DNA of 64,000 bases. Source: Pseudevernia furfuracea. Its lineage: Eukaryota > Ascomycota > Lecanoromycetes > Lecanorales > Parmeliaceae. Positions 54,260 to 64,000 of the stretch are shown piece after piece. Within the stretch, counting starts at the first letter, position 1. Each line of letters starts with the position of its first letter. The stretch lies in NCBI GenBank assembly GCA_022315425.1, contig JAIUPT010000028.1, positions 1,054,001 through 1,118,000 on the forward strand, given 5' to 3'. Made by a program: the position numbers and the translations under genes. The notes under the pieces are model-generated. The model was not told the DNA's origin and made no database searches. It saw nothing but the letters and a program-made list of their open reading frames with translations.

Positions 54260-56997
54260 ATGTCTTTCTTTGCTTTCGATCCTAGAGGCCCTCGTCATCC
54301 TGCACATCCTGCTCAAGCTCCAGGGTTCGGGTCTGCTCCAGATCCATTTGCCAGCATCTCTCAGAATCAGGCTTTAGGGCAGGAAGACGACGATGCGTAT
54401 GTGGACTTTAGTCGCTGGAATGGATGGCCTAGCTTACGATTACAGTATCGATTTTGATGATACCTATGATGGTCTAGGTGACCAACTGCAAGAGGCGGAC
54501 GATGACTTCAATGATGACACCTTCGGCGGTGGCGGGGCCACCACGAAACCCCTTGGCAAAGACTTCGACTTTTACGGAAGTACATCAAAAGTCACCGATG
54601 CGATCAATGAAGAAGCGCTACGATTCAACCGTCAACATCCGCCATCAAAAGCTCCAGCCACTCGCTCAAGCCCCCCTAAGCATGCGTCAAAGCCTTTCAG
54701 GACAGGCTACGAGGCATATAAGAATCCAGGATATATCCCAGAATTGCAAGTAGATGCTAGTCTTTGGGGCACAGGGCCACCAAAGCTCGCGGAAGACTAT
54801 GGAGCACAGCAAAGTAGCGGTGAGGTGGGGCCCTCTCAGCAACGGAGTTCTAGCACTGTATCCACCAAGAAGATGATGAGTTTGGAGGAAGTGGAGGCCG
54901 CAATGAGGTCGCAATCCAAGAGACCCAATCCCGGCCCGGCCTCGCAACGGCCAGCTCAAGCCCCAAGTTCGTTCGCAATGCCTCAAACGCAACAGCTAGC
55001 ACCTCAGCCTGCACGTCCACAGCAAGCTCAGATGCCCTATCCACAGCAAATGCAACAATCCCGACATGAGGCAGGACAACCCGCGCCGCAGAGAGACTTG
55101 GCTCAAGCGCCAATCAGTATCCAGCAGAGGCCGCAGCCCGATTATCACACGCCAAGGGTATCACAGGTATCGAAGGCTGAATTACAAACGCGGTCCAGCC
55201 CTGCCGCTCAAGCACCTCAAGTTGCCCCCGCTCCTCCACAAATTTTACAGCGAGGCCAAAATACATCACATCAAGCTCCAGACGCTCAGGCATCACCACA
55301 GCCCCGCCAGATCCTGCAGAATCCGAATCGTCAATCAGCTCAACTCGCTCCTCGGCCTCCAGAACAGCCATTATCGATGCAGATACAGCAAAAAAAGCCT
55401 CCACCTAATCAGAATGGAGCACAGCCTTCTGTCCCAATCATCTATCACCCAAGTCAGATCATGCACTTGTCAGACAAGGAGCGTAATGCATATCTGGTTG
55501 AGGAAGCCAAACGAGCAAAGCGCAATCACAAGATCTTCCTATTGTCGAAGGGTAACGGGCTCATGACCCCCCAGGACAAGAATTTCATCACACGGATCCA
55601 ACTGCAGCAATTGATGACTGCCACTGGAAACGTCAATGAGCAGGACCCGGATGCCTCGCTCTCTGAAGATTTTTATTACCAAGTTTACAATCAGATCGAG
55701 AACAGGCCGAGACAGAATCCACAACAGCCCCTCAGCAATTTTGCACAGACTTATCTATTCCGAACTGGTGGTCGTCAAGGTGGCATGGGTAAGAGGCAGA
55801 GGGGCGGAGACAGTCATATGCAGCGAATGGAACAGCAGGTCCAGCGGGCGGTGGAGGCCGCAAAGGCTAAGCCCAAGAATAAGCAGCTGGTTATTGAAGG
55901 CAGCTTGGGGAAGATCTCATTTAGCAATGCCAAAACTCCCAAGCCACTGCTCAACATAAAACGGCACGACAGCAGCAATGCCACCAACCAGCCAACCAGC
56001 AAAAGAGCACAAGCCGCTTTAAGCACAACCGACCGCAAGGCAATTCTGAAGAATATCGAAGCAGTCTACTCGACTCTAATGAAGATGGAAGACCACGACC
56101 GCCGCCTGCCGCCGTCGCCTACTGAAGGCAGCGATCTCGCTGCCGTTCAACAAGTCATGGACTGGCAGCAGGCTTTCCAAGATCTAAATCAAAAACTTTG
56201 GATGGATCTCAAGGTCACGGAGCCGATTTTGCCTGACTCGGCTATTCTTCATCCATTCATTGCATTCCTTTCCTATCCGAAGGGCAAGAAAGCTATTCCG
56301 CGCATCTTCAATCACATTGATGAGAACCAGCGTCTCACGATCTTGACAATGATTATGGTACATCTCGACATACTAGATGTTATTCGTCAAGCACCCGGAG
56401 CTCAGCTCTCGCCAATGTCTCGAGAGCAGGTTGAAATTTTCCTGCAAGCTGTGATGCCAAATCTCTTTTCTTATGTCACCGAAGCGCCCCTGAACATAGT
56501 CATCGGCCTTTTAGGTCTTGTCACAGAACGTGTGAACTTGAGCGCCGTCGCTCGGACAAGGGTGGGTCTGGAAGTTCTGACAATGCTTCTCAGCCGAGCA
56601 GCAATTGTGAAAGCAACTGAAGCTACGGACGATCAGACATGGGATCAGTGGTTGGGTATCTACAATCGCTTCTTCGATCTTCTTGAACCTCTGCTCGGAG
56701 AGGTTTTCCCTGCCTCAGTCAACACTGGACAGGATCAGTATGTGTGGCAGTTCCTGGCTGCGACGGGTAGTGGAGCGAATCCCGAGCAGCAGCAGAGACT
56801 GGTTCTCGCAGTCAAGTGAGTAGACCCTGATTTTCATTTTCGGAGATGTCACTAACAAAGTTCTCTCCAGGGATCGAGTCATGGAGACTTTGGAGCAGAG
56901 CAAGACGCTGCCCCCAAAAATGGCATCCCAAAGACGCGGCAATGTCAATCTGTTTATGCAAGCTATTGGGCTTGATGTTGATTTGCTCGATGGTTGA
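54260..56997 (+). CDS. PAT1: Pat1, mRNA decapping activator (topoisomerase II-associated)
   Basis: Exons 54260-54396, 54446-56815 and 56871-56997 give 877 residues; both introns are phase 2 (donors GTATGT and GTGAGT). The N-terminus MSFFAFDPR with DDAIDFDDTYDGLGDQLQEA is the family's conserved short motif that contacts the helicase Dhh1. A Gln/Pro-rich linker follows (about 120-400). The mid-region includes IIYHPSQIMHLSDKERNAYL, EDFYYQVYNQIENRP, RQGGMGKRQRGGDSHMQR and LGKISFSNAKTPKPLLNI. The C-terminal helical domain (KAILKNIEAVYSTLMKMEDH to MQAIGLDVDLLDG) binds Lsm1-7 and decapping factors. Splicing out 54397-54445 is required to place AIDFDDTYD in frame; the unspliced frame reads YVDFSRWNGW instead. 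Confidence 0.94.
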
Positions 56998-57529
56998 ATT
57001 TAGCCCTTCTCAAGCTTTACGTTCATTCACTTTTGCTACTACATTCGACAATTTCGACACGGCCAATATCACCAACAGACCCAATGACGGTTCGCTAGAT
57101 GTGAGGACAAACGGACAAGGATCATTTTGATAGGGCGGAGTGCAATGGCATCATTTATCTGAGGGCCAGAAATAGCAGAGCGACAGGCTCTGGACGACTC
57201 GTATATGCTCTGGTAACAGGAGCAGGACGAAACGAAGGGTTGAATGAATGGACGGGGCACGAATGGATGTGGTTGGGTGGCTGTTGTTTACGAATTCGAG
57301 AACCATAGAAGGGACCTCTTTCCTTGCCATAACATCACTATTGCACTAAATACAAATTTTACACATTTGAATAGAGTCCACTACCATCCTTTCACGAGAT
57401 GTTGATTTCTTTTGGGTATTTCCAAGCTCGAGCATGGGAGTGCCTCTAGTACAAGCAATGCGTGCAATATCCAGCCACACTCCAGCAAGCTTTTCCATTC
57501 CCTTCTCTCAAACGAACACGCTAGCACTC
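56998..57529. other. Convergent 3' region of PAT1 and LEA1
   Basis: No gene supported; should hold both polyadenylation regions. Confidence 0.5.
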
Positions 57530-58593
57530 TCACTCTTCCATATCATCTCCCCCTCCTTGCGGGATGCGTCCGTCGTTCAGCTCCTTCTCCAACCTCGTAA
57601 TCTCCTGCAAGCTCTTGGCGTTCCTAATCAGCCCCTCTACCCTCTTTTTCTCCTTGTCCGTCAACTTCACACGATAGGATTTGTCGCCAGCGCCAGCGGT
57701 GCCGTTGGCGAGGGAGGCGGAGGGGATGTCGAAGGTGCGGGATTTGACGCCCATGATCTGTTTCGTCACGGAGGACGGTTAGCTCGGCAGGGGGCAAAAA
57801 GGGCGGGGGCCGGAAGACAAGGCGCACCTTTGAAGCCAGCGCTGAAGGCTCTTGGGCTGTGCCCAGCAGCTCCGTCGCTTTCTCCCGCTCCACGTCCTTC
57901 ACTTTTTGGTAGTCGAGGAAGCGGACGGTGGGACAGCGCCATATTATCCAATACCGGTAGTTCTGGACACGGCCCATGTCAGTCATGTCCCCTTGTAGTA
58001 ACCAACTACGCTCTCGTACCTCGCGCCTCGTCACAGGGTTCTCTAGTAAAGACAGATGTGTGAGCCTGGGGAAATTCCTCAGCACATCCAGGTCTGCGAG
58101 TTCGGCGAAGTTGTTGGAGGTTAGGATCAGTGTTGTCAGATTCGGTAACGAGTTCGCAAGAGTGGGTTGTATGCTATTGACCCTGTTTCGCGCGAGTAGG
58201 AGCGTGCGTAACCGAAGCGAGAGCGGGAAGTTGGAGAGGGCGGTTATGTCATTGTCTGTGAAGTCGATGGCATCTTGGTCCTACAGCAACTGTTCAGCGA
58301 CGATGCCTCAGTACAGTCTCGTACGGATAAAGAGACCGGCAGGAAAGGAAGGGAGAGTGTATAGTATAAAGAGAGGAAGGGAAGGGGGAGAAGACAAACT
58401 TTGGCGACACCCAAATTCTCAATTGCGGGTATTTTATGTCCTGTAGTCCTCGTTTATGATATCAATGGAGCTCGCTTCAAAAAGTGTAGTATCTGCTCTT
58501 TTCAGCTAACGCACCTCTGAGATCCAGTTCGCGCTCTTTGAGGGGGTTGAGGTAGGAGAGGGAGGTTTGGATGAGTTCGGCGGTTAACCTCAT
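57530..58593 (-). CDS. LEA1: U2 snRNP protein A' (Lea1)
   Basis: Five exons, 58593-58515, 58440-58400, 58280-58020, 57962-57828 and 57757-57530, give 247 residues, typical of the family. The start MRLTAELIQTSLSYLNPLKE is the hallmark N-terminus. Leucine-rich repeats follow: ELDLRGHKIPAIENLGVAKD, AIDFTDNDITALSNFPLSLR, LRTLLLARNRVNSIQPTLAN, LTTLILTSNNFAELADLDVL, LTHLSLLENPVTRRE, and the LRR cap NYRYWIIWRCPTVRFLDYQK with VKDVEREKA. The C-terminal tail is helical (LTDKEKKRVEGLIRNAKSLQ). U2A' pairs with U2B'' on U2 snRNA stem-loop IV. Intron lengths run 57-119 bp and all phases agree. It is divergent from mL57, starts 289 bp apart. Confidence 0.95.
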
Positions 58594-58882
58594 TGTTGCG
58601 GTTTATCACGCTGTGTGATTTCAAGATTGAGTACAGAGGGAGAGAGAGGGTCAGGCAAAGCCTGAAGCAGGAGAAAGGACAAAGCGGTCGTAGATGTGGG
58701 TTGCGTTCAGCTCAAGTCTGTGAGCGGTGGTCTTCACAGAATCGAAAACCATAAGGCTGAACCGAGCTAGTCTATATTTGGCCAACATCGTTCATAATCA
58801 TCACGTGCCTCGATGGACAACTTCCTGAAAGATGCGTTGCGAATCCTTACAATAAAGGTACTTCCCCGGGACACCTTTCAAC

Positions 58883-59666
58883 ATGACAGCATTACGTCTG
58901 GCCCCCACAGTCCGCAAAGTACAAGGTATAATCGGCTACAAATTCAAAAACGCTCAATATCTATGGGAGGCAGTCCAGGCCCCCGGATCAATCGTACGCT
59001 CCGGCGAAGTCGTAGGCCCTGGAACTGAACGCCACAGTGTAGGATTCCAAAGTCTTCCAGATGGGAACCGCAGACTTGCTGTCCTTGGCGATACCGTTCT
59101 GAAGCTAGCGCTCGTTGAGGATTGGTATAAGGGGGAGGCGGTTAGAGGTATGGCTAGAAGTGTTTCCCGATTCAGAGTAAAGCGTTACTTACAAGCGAAC
59201 AGAGAGGCTCTCCCGTGTCGTCTCCGACGTCGGCTCGAACGCCAATCTCGACATGATCGGCCGCACCAACGGATTCGATGCGCTCATCAATAAGCATCCA
59301 TCTGTGAAAGATGCATCTGTAGGATCGAGTACTATGGCTGGCACCGTTGAGGCTGTTATTGGCGCTGTATATCTTGATAGCGGTATGAAATCTGTTACGG
59401 AAGTGATGCAGAATCTAGGCCTGATGCCTAGACTTGTACGGAGAACGGGGATGAAGGTGCCAATTTCGAAAAGTGTTCAATCGCCAGCAGTGCCTACGTC
59501 TATCTTGGAGGATCAGGAAGAACCGGATATGGCTCCTCAGGACTTGGATGAGATGTTGGTGAAGGCAATGAAATCATCGCAAGAGCTAGAGAAGGCGTTG
59601 CGGCAACTCTCGATAGTGGTGCAGCTCAAGCAGCAACTGGATGAAAATGCTAAATCACCTCCATGA
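58883..59666 (+). CDS. Mitochondrial large-subunit ribosomal protein mL57, RNase III fold
   Basis: Exons 58883-59147 and 59203-59666 give 242 residues; the 55-bp intron begins GTATGG and ends GAACAG, phase 1. The RNase III fold is recognisable by IIGYKFKNAQYLWEAVQAPG, NRRLAVLGDTVLKLALVEDW and MAGTVEAVIGAVYLDSG. In active RNase III the signature begins ERLEFLGD; here the two Glu are Arg and Ala, and the second acidic site (usually ADxxEA) has lost its Asp, so catalysis is unlikely. That agrees with the structural role of mL57 in fungal mitoribosomes. No double-stranded-RNA-binding domain follows; the tail is helical (KAMKSSQELEKALRQLSIVV). An in-frame-independent ATG at 58813 was not used. Confidence 0.87.
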
Positions 59667-60226
59667 TTGTGAACACAATGTTGAGGTGTAGTTCCGAAGC
59701 TCGAGGACGATTTTCGGATCTGAAATTGAAAGAGTCAAATGCCGGAATGAAGAGCAATCACACGGCGGAGCAATTCACTCACGGACGATTGGAAGGCAAG
59801 AATGGTGGGTAGATCTACAGCAGGAGGTCTGTTGACGGAGGTACGAGAGAGAATACTGCTAGGAAGGGGATTATGTGGTAGTCGATCTTGCATTTACCTT
59901 CGGAAATGTGCGCTGACTTCGCAGATCAGCCAAAACTGCTGCTTAGCTGTCTTGATAAATGGTCCTCGCGAGTGGGTAGGACTGGCCCAGAAGGGTAAGC
60001 TGATGTGAGGATCTAATTCTCGCAGTTCAGCCGTGAGATGTTTCTTGATCACTGGCAAGTAGAAGCAAGTCGTAAACGAGCGAGGGCTGCCTGCCTAATT
60101 TGTTCCAGGCGACCATGCTTCACAAGCTCTGATTGCACTATCGAACGCTCTGCTATTCTTATACTAAGCCAGAGTCCCACCCTCCTCTTCAAGCAACCCT
60201 TACAATTTCTAGCCCATCGCAGTGCA
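59667..60226. other. Intergenic, convergent 3' region
   Basis: No gene supported between mL57 and the VPS15 stop at 60227. Confidence 0.5.
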
Positions 60227-63200
60227 TCATTGAAATACATAAATGCATCCCATCCGATCCACACTAACCGTCATACCCACCGGACTCTCCAGCAAGCAAA
60301 CATCCAAAATGATGTCCAAATGACTCCTGAGCAGTTGCTGCTGGTGCCTGCTGATAATGGCAGACCTTGGCGGCTTTACTTCCAGCGAAGACGGCTTCTT
60401 GCTACCTGCAGAACTCGAGCCTGGTTTGGTTCCTGCTGCAGCGTTGGGCGCCGAGGGAGCCACCTGCGGTATCCGCTCACTATTGACGGTGAGGGTCGTG
60501 GTAGGATGCGAGGTCGTGAATTTAGGCTGGTCTTCTTCGGCGTCAAGACCACTGATCACCGTCGAAGCATCCGCGCGTGTGACATCCCAGAAGCGGAGTT
60601 TTTTGTCAGCGCCACCGGTGAGAAAGAAGCCGTATTTGCCTTCCCAAGTAGGCTCAGGTGAATCAAGACCCACAGCTAGAGCTCGAATACCTCTGTCCGG
60701 ATTACTATTGCCGCCCCCGGAAGGGTCGATAGCAGTGGCGAAGCGGCCGAGCATGCCTTCCTGTTTTTCATCGTCGACTTTCCAGGGTTCATAGGCTTTT
60801 AAATTTTCTTTTCCGCTGTTCTTGGGGACTCCAGCACGAAAGACTTCCCGGCACTCGGTTTTTTCAACGTCCCAGATTGTGATGTCTGTTTGTCCTGTGC
60901 CACCAGTTACGCAGACACATCTGCCATACGTCTTGAACGGGTGAATGATCAGTCGGTGTATTGGTGTGCCGCCAGCCAGACCCCAGCCTTTCAGGCGTAG
61001 TCGAAAGCGAAGGTCCCATAAGTCGAGCACGCCATGTGAGGTTCCAATCAGCATCCAGCCGTGTTTATGATCGACACAAAAGCAGGTCGGCGTACCATGG
61101 TGCACGGGATTTTTGAAAGAATAAAGTACGGCCATGTTCCGCAAATCCAGAGCAACGACCCGTGAGGTGTTGGTAGCCAACAGTAAGACCGACTGTGTGT
61201 CCAACTTAGAATGGTCCAGCCACACCGCATGCTCGCCCTCAGGCAGCTGATAATCCCGTACATTGCGAAGCCTGCCGTACTTAGAAGTGTCACCTACAAG
61301 TGTGATATCCACTTTGACGACATTGATGCTACCGTCAGTCGCACCGCTGACGAATGTATGAGTATTTTCGACAAAACACAAGCACTTTACTTTTGCTCCC
61401 TCCGCATGACTGTGTGTCTGCCTGGATCGATGGGTGAGATTTCGTTCAAGCCTCATTGTATCCCAGACTTTGACTGTGCCATCATCGGACCCTGTGATGA
61501 AAAAAGTATGATCTGGCGAAGGTACGACCCGATTTATTGGGCCTGTATGTTCGCCAAAGGTTGCAATCAGCGTTCCCTCCGGTCGCCAGGGCTTGTCAGA
61601 TCCTGGTACATCCGCCTTATTCATCAAATGTCGCTTGCTACTGATTGGCATAATCAAAGGCCCGAAATCGTGAATGTCATGTGGATAATTCTCGGATGCT
61701 AAAGAATCAAGGAGTTTCAAGACACTGGGATCATTACCATCATATGTATGGCCAGCATGGGTTGGATTCTTTGGATCTCTTTTCGCGTCGCTGTGACTTG
61801 CTTTACGATGGGACGAGGCCTCAGAAGGCTCTCGGGTGAAAGGGCCGTCAACTTTGCCGAAAGCATTTGCAGAGGTCGTGCCTGTCTCGGCCACGGTCTT
61901 GGAGGTGTCTCTTCGATTTAGTAGATTGATAGCACTGGACTTGTGCTTTATGCCTCCATTTCTACCAGTCCCGCCTCCTGTCCGGATAGAATCTGTTGGC
62001 GTAAGTGTGCCGTCGCTTGGGGCATTGTCATTGTTATCTGTCGGGTTCGTCGGGTAAGATTGACGCCGTCCGCGTGGCGAAGTCGATGAAGGCGGACTAA
62101 TCCTAGAAGAGCTACGTCGTGGTTCAATGGGTATGCCTTGCACTTGAAGTGTGCCATTAAGCCTTTCCTTCCTGGCATTTGCATACGACTTCTTACGCTG
62201 AGAGAGAGGATCATCGATGGTAGCAGACGCATCTAGCAAGGCGTCCGCGATGGTATGAGGTGTGCTTTCTGGCTTGTTCTTGGATCCGCTGGTACGATGC
62301 TCGCCATTTGAAGCTCGGCGCCGAGACTTGCTTTTTTGCTTTTGGGTTTCAAAAAAGATTGTTTGTGGTGTAACATTCATTTCCTTGAGCAGTAGAATGC
62401 TGTTCAGGTGTGATGGAGTACCGTCGTGACTTGCCTTTAGTTGCTTATGAGCAATGCGCCAGATGTACTCCCTCAATGCCAAGAGTTTGAAGTCATCATC
62501 CGTACTCATGCCTATATTCCGTAGTCTCTTGATCCACTGCTCATCTTCGTTGTTCTTTGCAATCTTACTCAGAGCATTGGGTCTTAGGTCTTTCGAAGAT
62601 ATCGTCGGAAGAGTCTGTTCCGGAGATTCGAACGAGAAGGTCCTTTGCTGCTGGACAGGCTTCCAAAATAGTCCTCCCTCGACCTTTAAGGCCCAATTCA
62701 CAGCCATCTCGAGGATAGGTCGAAGCAAAGGTCTTCTGAGACTATCGAGTATACTGACTTCGGAGAATTCGATAATAGATGATTTGAGGTATGGCTGTAC
62801 GAGTGGAGAAACAATGCAATGGAGATCCGCTATAGACAAATATCGCGTTGAGGATGAGACAAAATGTGCAGCCGCTTCTCGAATCCAAATGTTGGGATGC
62901 ATCATGAACCGTGCAACTATGTCTACCATCTCCCAGGTCCTGGATCGTTGAAACAAACCTAGCTCTGCCATACTCGCAAAAGAGGAGAGCACTTTCTCGA
63001 CCACGAATTCTTCCGGGTCAGTCAAAGCTTGTATCATGAGAGGTAAGATGAACTCCTCAAGACTTGTGCCACCGACAAAGGTGGCAACTCCAACTATCGT
63101 TCGGAAGAAGGCACACTTTAGGAACCAGTCTTTGTCATTCAAGTATGTATTAAGATGGCTGAGGATGACATCATTTGTTTTCGAGCTACCAAAGAAGACG

Positions 63201-64000
63201 CAGAGACTTGACACGGAACCTAGAAAAGCGCGTCTGACTGAAGCGTCATTATCAGTCAATAGAGCCTTCGTGTGTGCCTCAAAGTGTTCTAACAGGTCCA
63301 ACCTTGCCACGTCGAATGAATTTTGATAAGTCAGATTTGTGGCTACGCCGTCTTCGGCTTCTGGATCGATGGTAGGGACGGACCCATCTGCGCGAAGAGC
63401 CTGTAACATATCCAGAATGCTGGATGAGGTATGTGCCAAGGTAGCAAGGCAAGAAGCGTAAGTCGCGCGAACTATAGGGCTTGCTTTGTTGCTGCCGCCT
63501 GCAATGAATCGTTGTAGCTCAGGACGGACATATACGGTAAATACATAGGCATTGACGGGTGATACGACTGTGATCATAGATAGCTAGAGAAGGTCAGCTC
63601 TGCCTTCGATGGGAGGGGGGTTTCTGACCAGTTGAGCCATGGCCCGAATGGCAGCGACCTTGACGATATCGGCAGGATCGTTCAGCATTGCTACTACATA
63701 AGGGAGTACCCGATCAAGTTTCGCCTCGTCTGTGATCCTCTCGGCAAAAGCCAGCATGAGATCACATGCGCGAACCCTAGCAGTTGATCTGGCAGTATTT
63801 CTTAGTGAGGAAACCACAAGCGTAAGAAAGATAAGAGATCCATCATCGACAGGACGTCTTCCCACTGTAGTAGCTTGGTGTCTGTTGTTCGGTATGTCAA
63901 TTTGAACAGGAATGAGTCCTTCCGAAGAGGTTTCTGAATCAGATTTCGCATTCTCTTGAGCCTTGTCATTGTCGTAACCGAGAAAATAAGAGATTTTGTC
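60227..64000 (-). CDS. VPS15: Vps15 (PIK3R4), regulatory kinase-like subunit of PI3-kinase Vps34, C-terminal part
   Basis: Partial: the gene runs in from beyond 64000 and ends at 60227. Exons in view are 64000-63629 and 63583-60227, joined across a 45-bp intron (GTCAGA donor, GCTGAC branch, CTCTAG acceptor, phase 0). HEAT-type helices come first (LDRVLPYVVAMLNDPADIVK, AAIRAMAQL, FLKCAFFRTIVGVATFVGGT, WIREAAAHFVSSSTRYLSI). A long disordered linker with Ser/Arg-rich patches follows. The last 400 residues form WD40 blades: LIATFGEHTGPINRVVPSPD, FFITGSDDGTVKVWDT, ITIWDVEK, FFLTGGADKKLRFWDVTRA, ending VDRMGCIYVFQ. The kinase-like domain lies off the window. Role: scaffold of the autophagy and endosomal Vps34 complexes. 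Confidence 0.95.

Noticed and set aside
58813..58882. Upstream ATG at 58813 as start of mL57
   Set aside because: It is in a different frame from the RNase III fold and would need an unsupported intron; the 58883 ATG begins the conserved sequence.
61211..61702. 163-codon plus-strand frame
   Set aside because: Antisense of the VPS15 WD40 region, which is strongly supported on the minus strand.

Overview
The window reads as nuclear DNA of a filamentous ascomycete (Pezizomycotina). Protein genes are interrupted by short introns of about 45-120 bp with GT-AG borders and CTAAC/CTGAC-type branch sites. The recognisable proteins are fungal core functions: Nuf2, eIF2B-alpha, U2A', mL57, Pat1, NECAP, a GT15 mannosyltransferase, a Syn8-like SNARE and Vps15. 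There is one intron-containing tRNA-Gln and one Ty1/copia retrotransposon. No closer taxonomic placement can be made from the sequence alone. Exon borders were derived by hand from splice signals; apart from the 49.0 kb and 60-64 kb genes (the second runs off the window), the spliced models add up to whole codons.

Layout. 0.5-3.1 kb: five-exon multipass membrane protein (minus). 3.1-6.2 kb: no supported gene. 6.2-7.5 kb: protein with three CxxC/CxHxxCxxCPR zinc modules (minus). 9.26-15.09 kb: complete copia element with identical 133-bp LTRs, CATAT target-site duplication and one uninterrupted gag-pol frame. 15.7-18.1 kb: F-box protein (plus), convergent with a fungal family protein at 18.1-19.4 kb (minus). 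20.9 kb: tRNA-Gln. 21.8-23.3 kb: NUF2. 24.4-26.5 kb: two decayed F-box-like fragments.

27.9-34.5 kb is the most unusual part. It holds a tandem pair of three-exon genes (A and B) of a family I do not recognise, duplicated together with promoter, 5'UTR, intron positions and 3' flank. A broken NRPS-like reductase tail lies between the copies, and an extra copy of the upstream module lies before gene B. Both proteins end in basic, Gly/Lys-rich low-complexity tails.

35.0-42.5 kb is a gene-dense core: a membrane protein with a B-box-like zinc finger and a 10-nt microexon, a RING-TRAF E3 ligase, a Syn8-like SNARE, a small mitochondrial protein and eIF2B-alpha. A relict ankyrin fragment and a Gfd2-like exonuclease-fold gene follow. 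45-47 kb holds a tail-to-tail pair of decayed genes (MFS transporter and short-chain dehydrogenase). 47-48.8 kb is poor in genes. From 49 kb the order is: a Ser/Thr-rich probable surface protein, NECAP, the GT15 mannosyltransferase, PAT1, U2A' (LEA1) divergent from mL57, and the C-terminal two thirds of VPS15 running off the right edge.

The core genes do not form an operon-like unit. Several neighbours share short divergent or convergent spacers. Relict fragments and duplications concentrate at 24-34 kb and 43-47 kb, marking these as the fast-evolving parts of the window.
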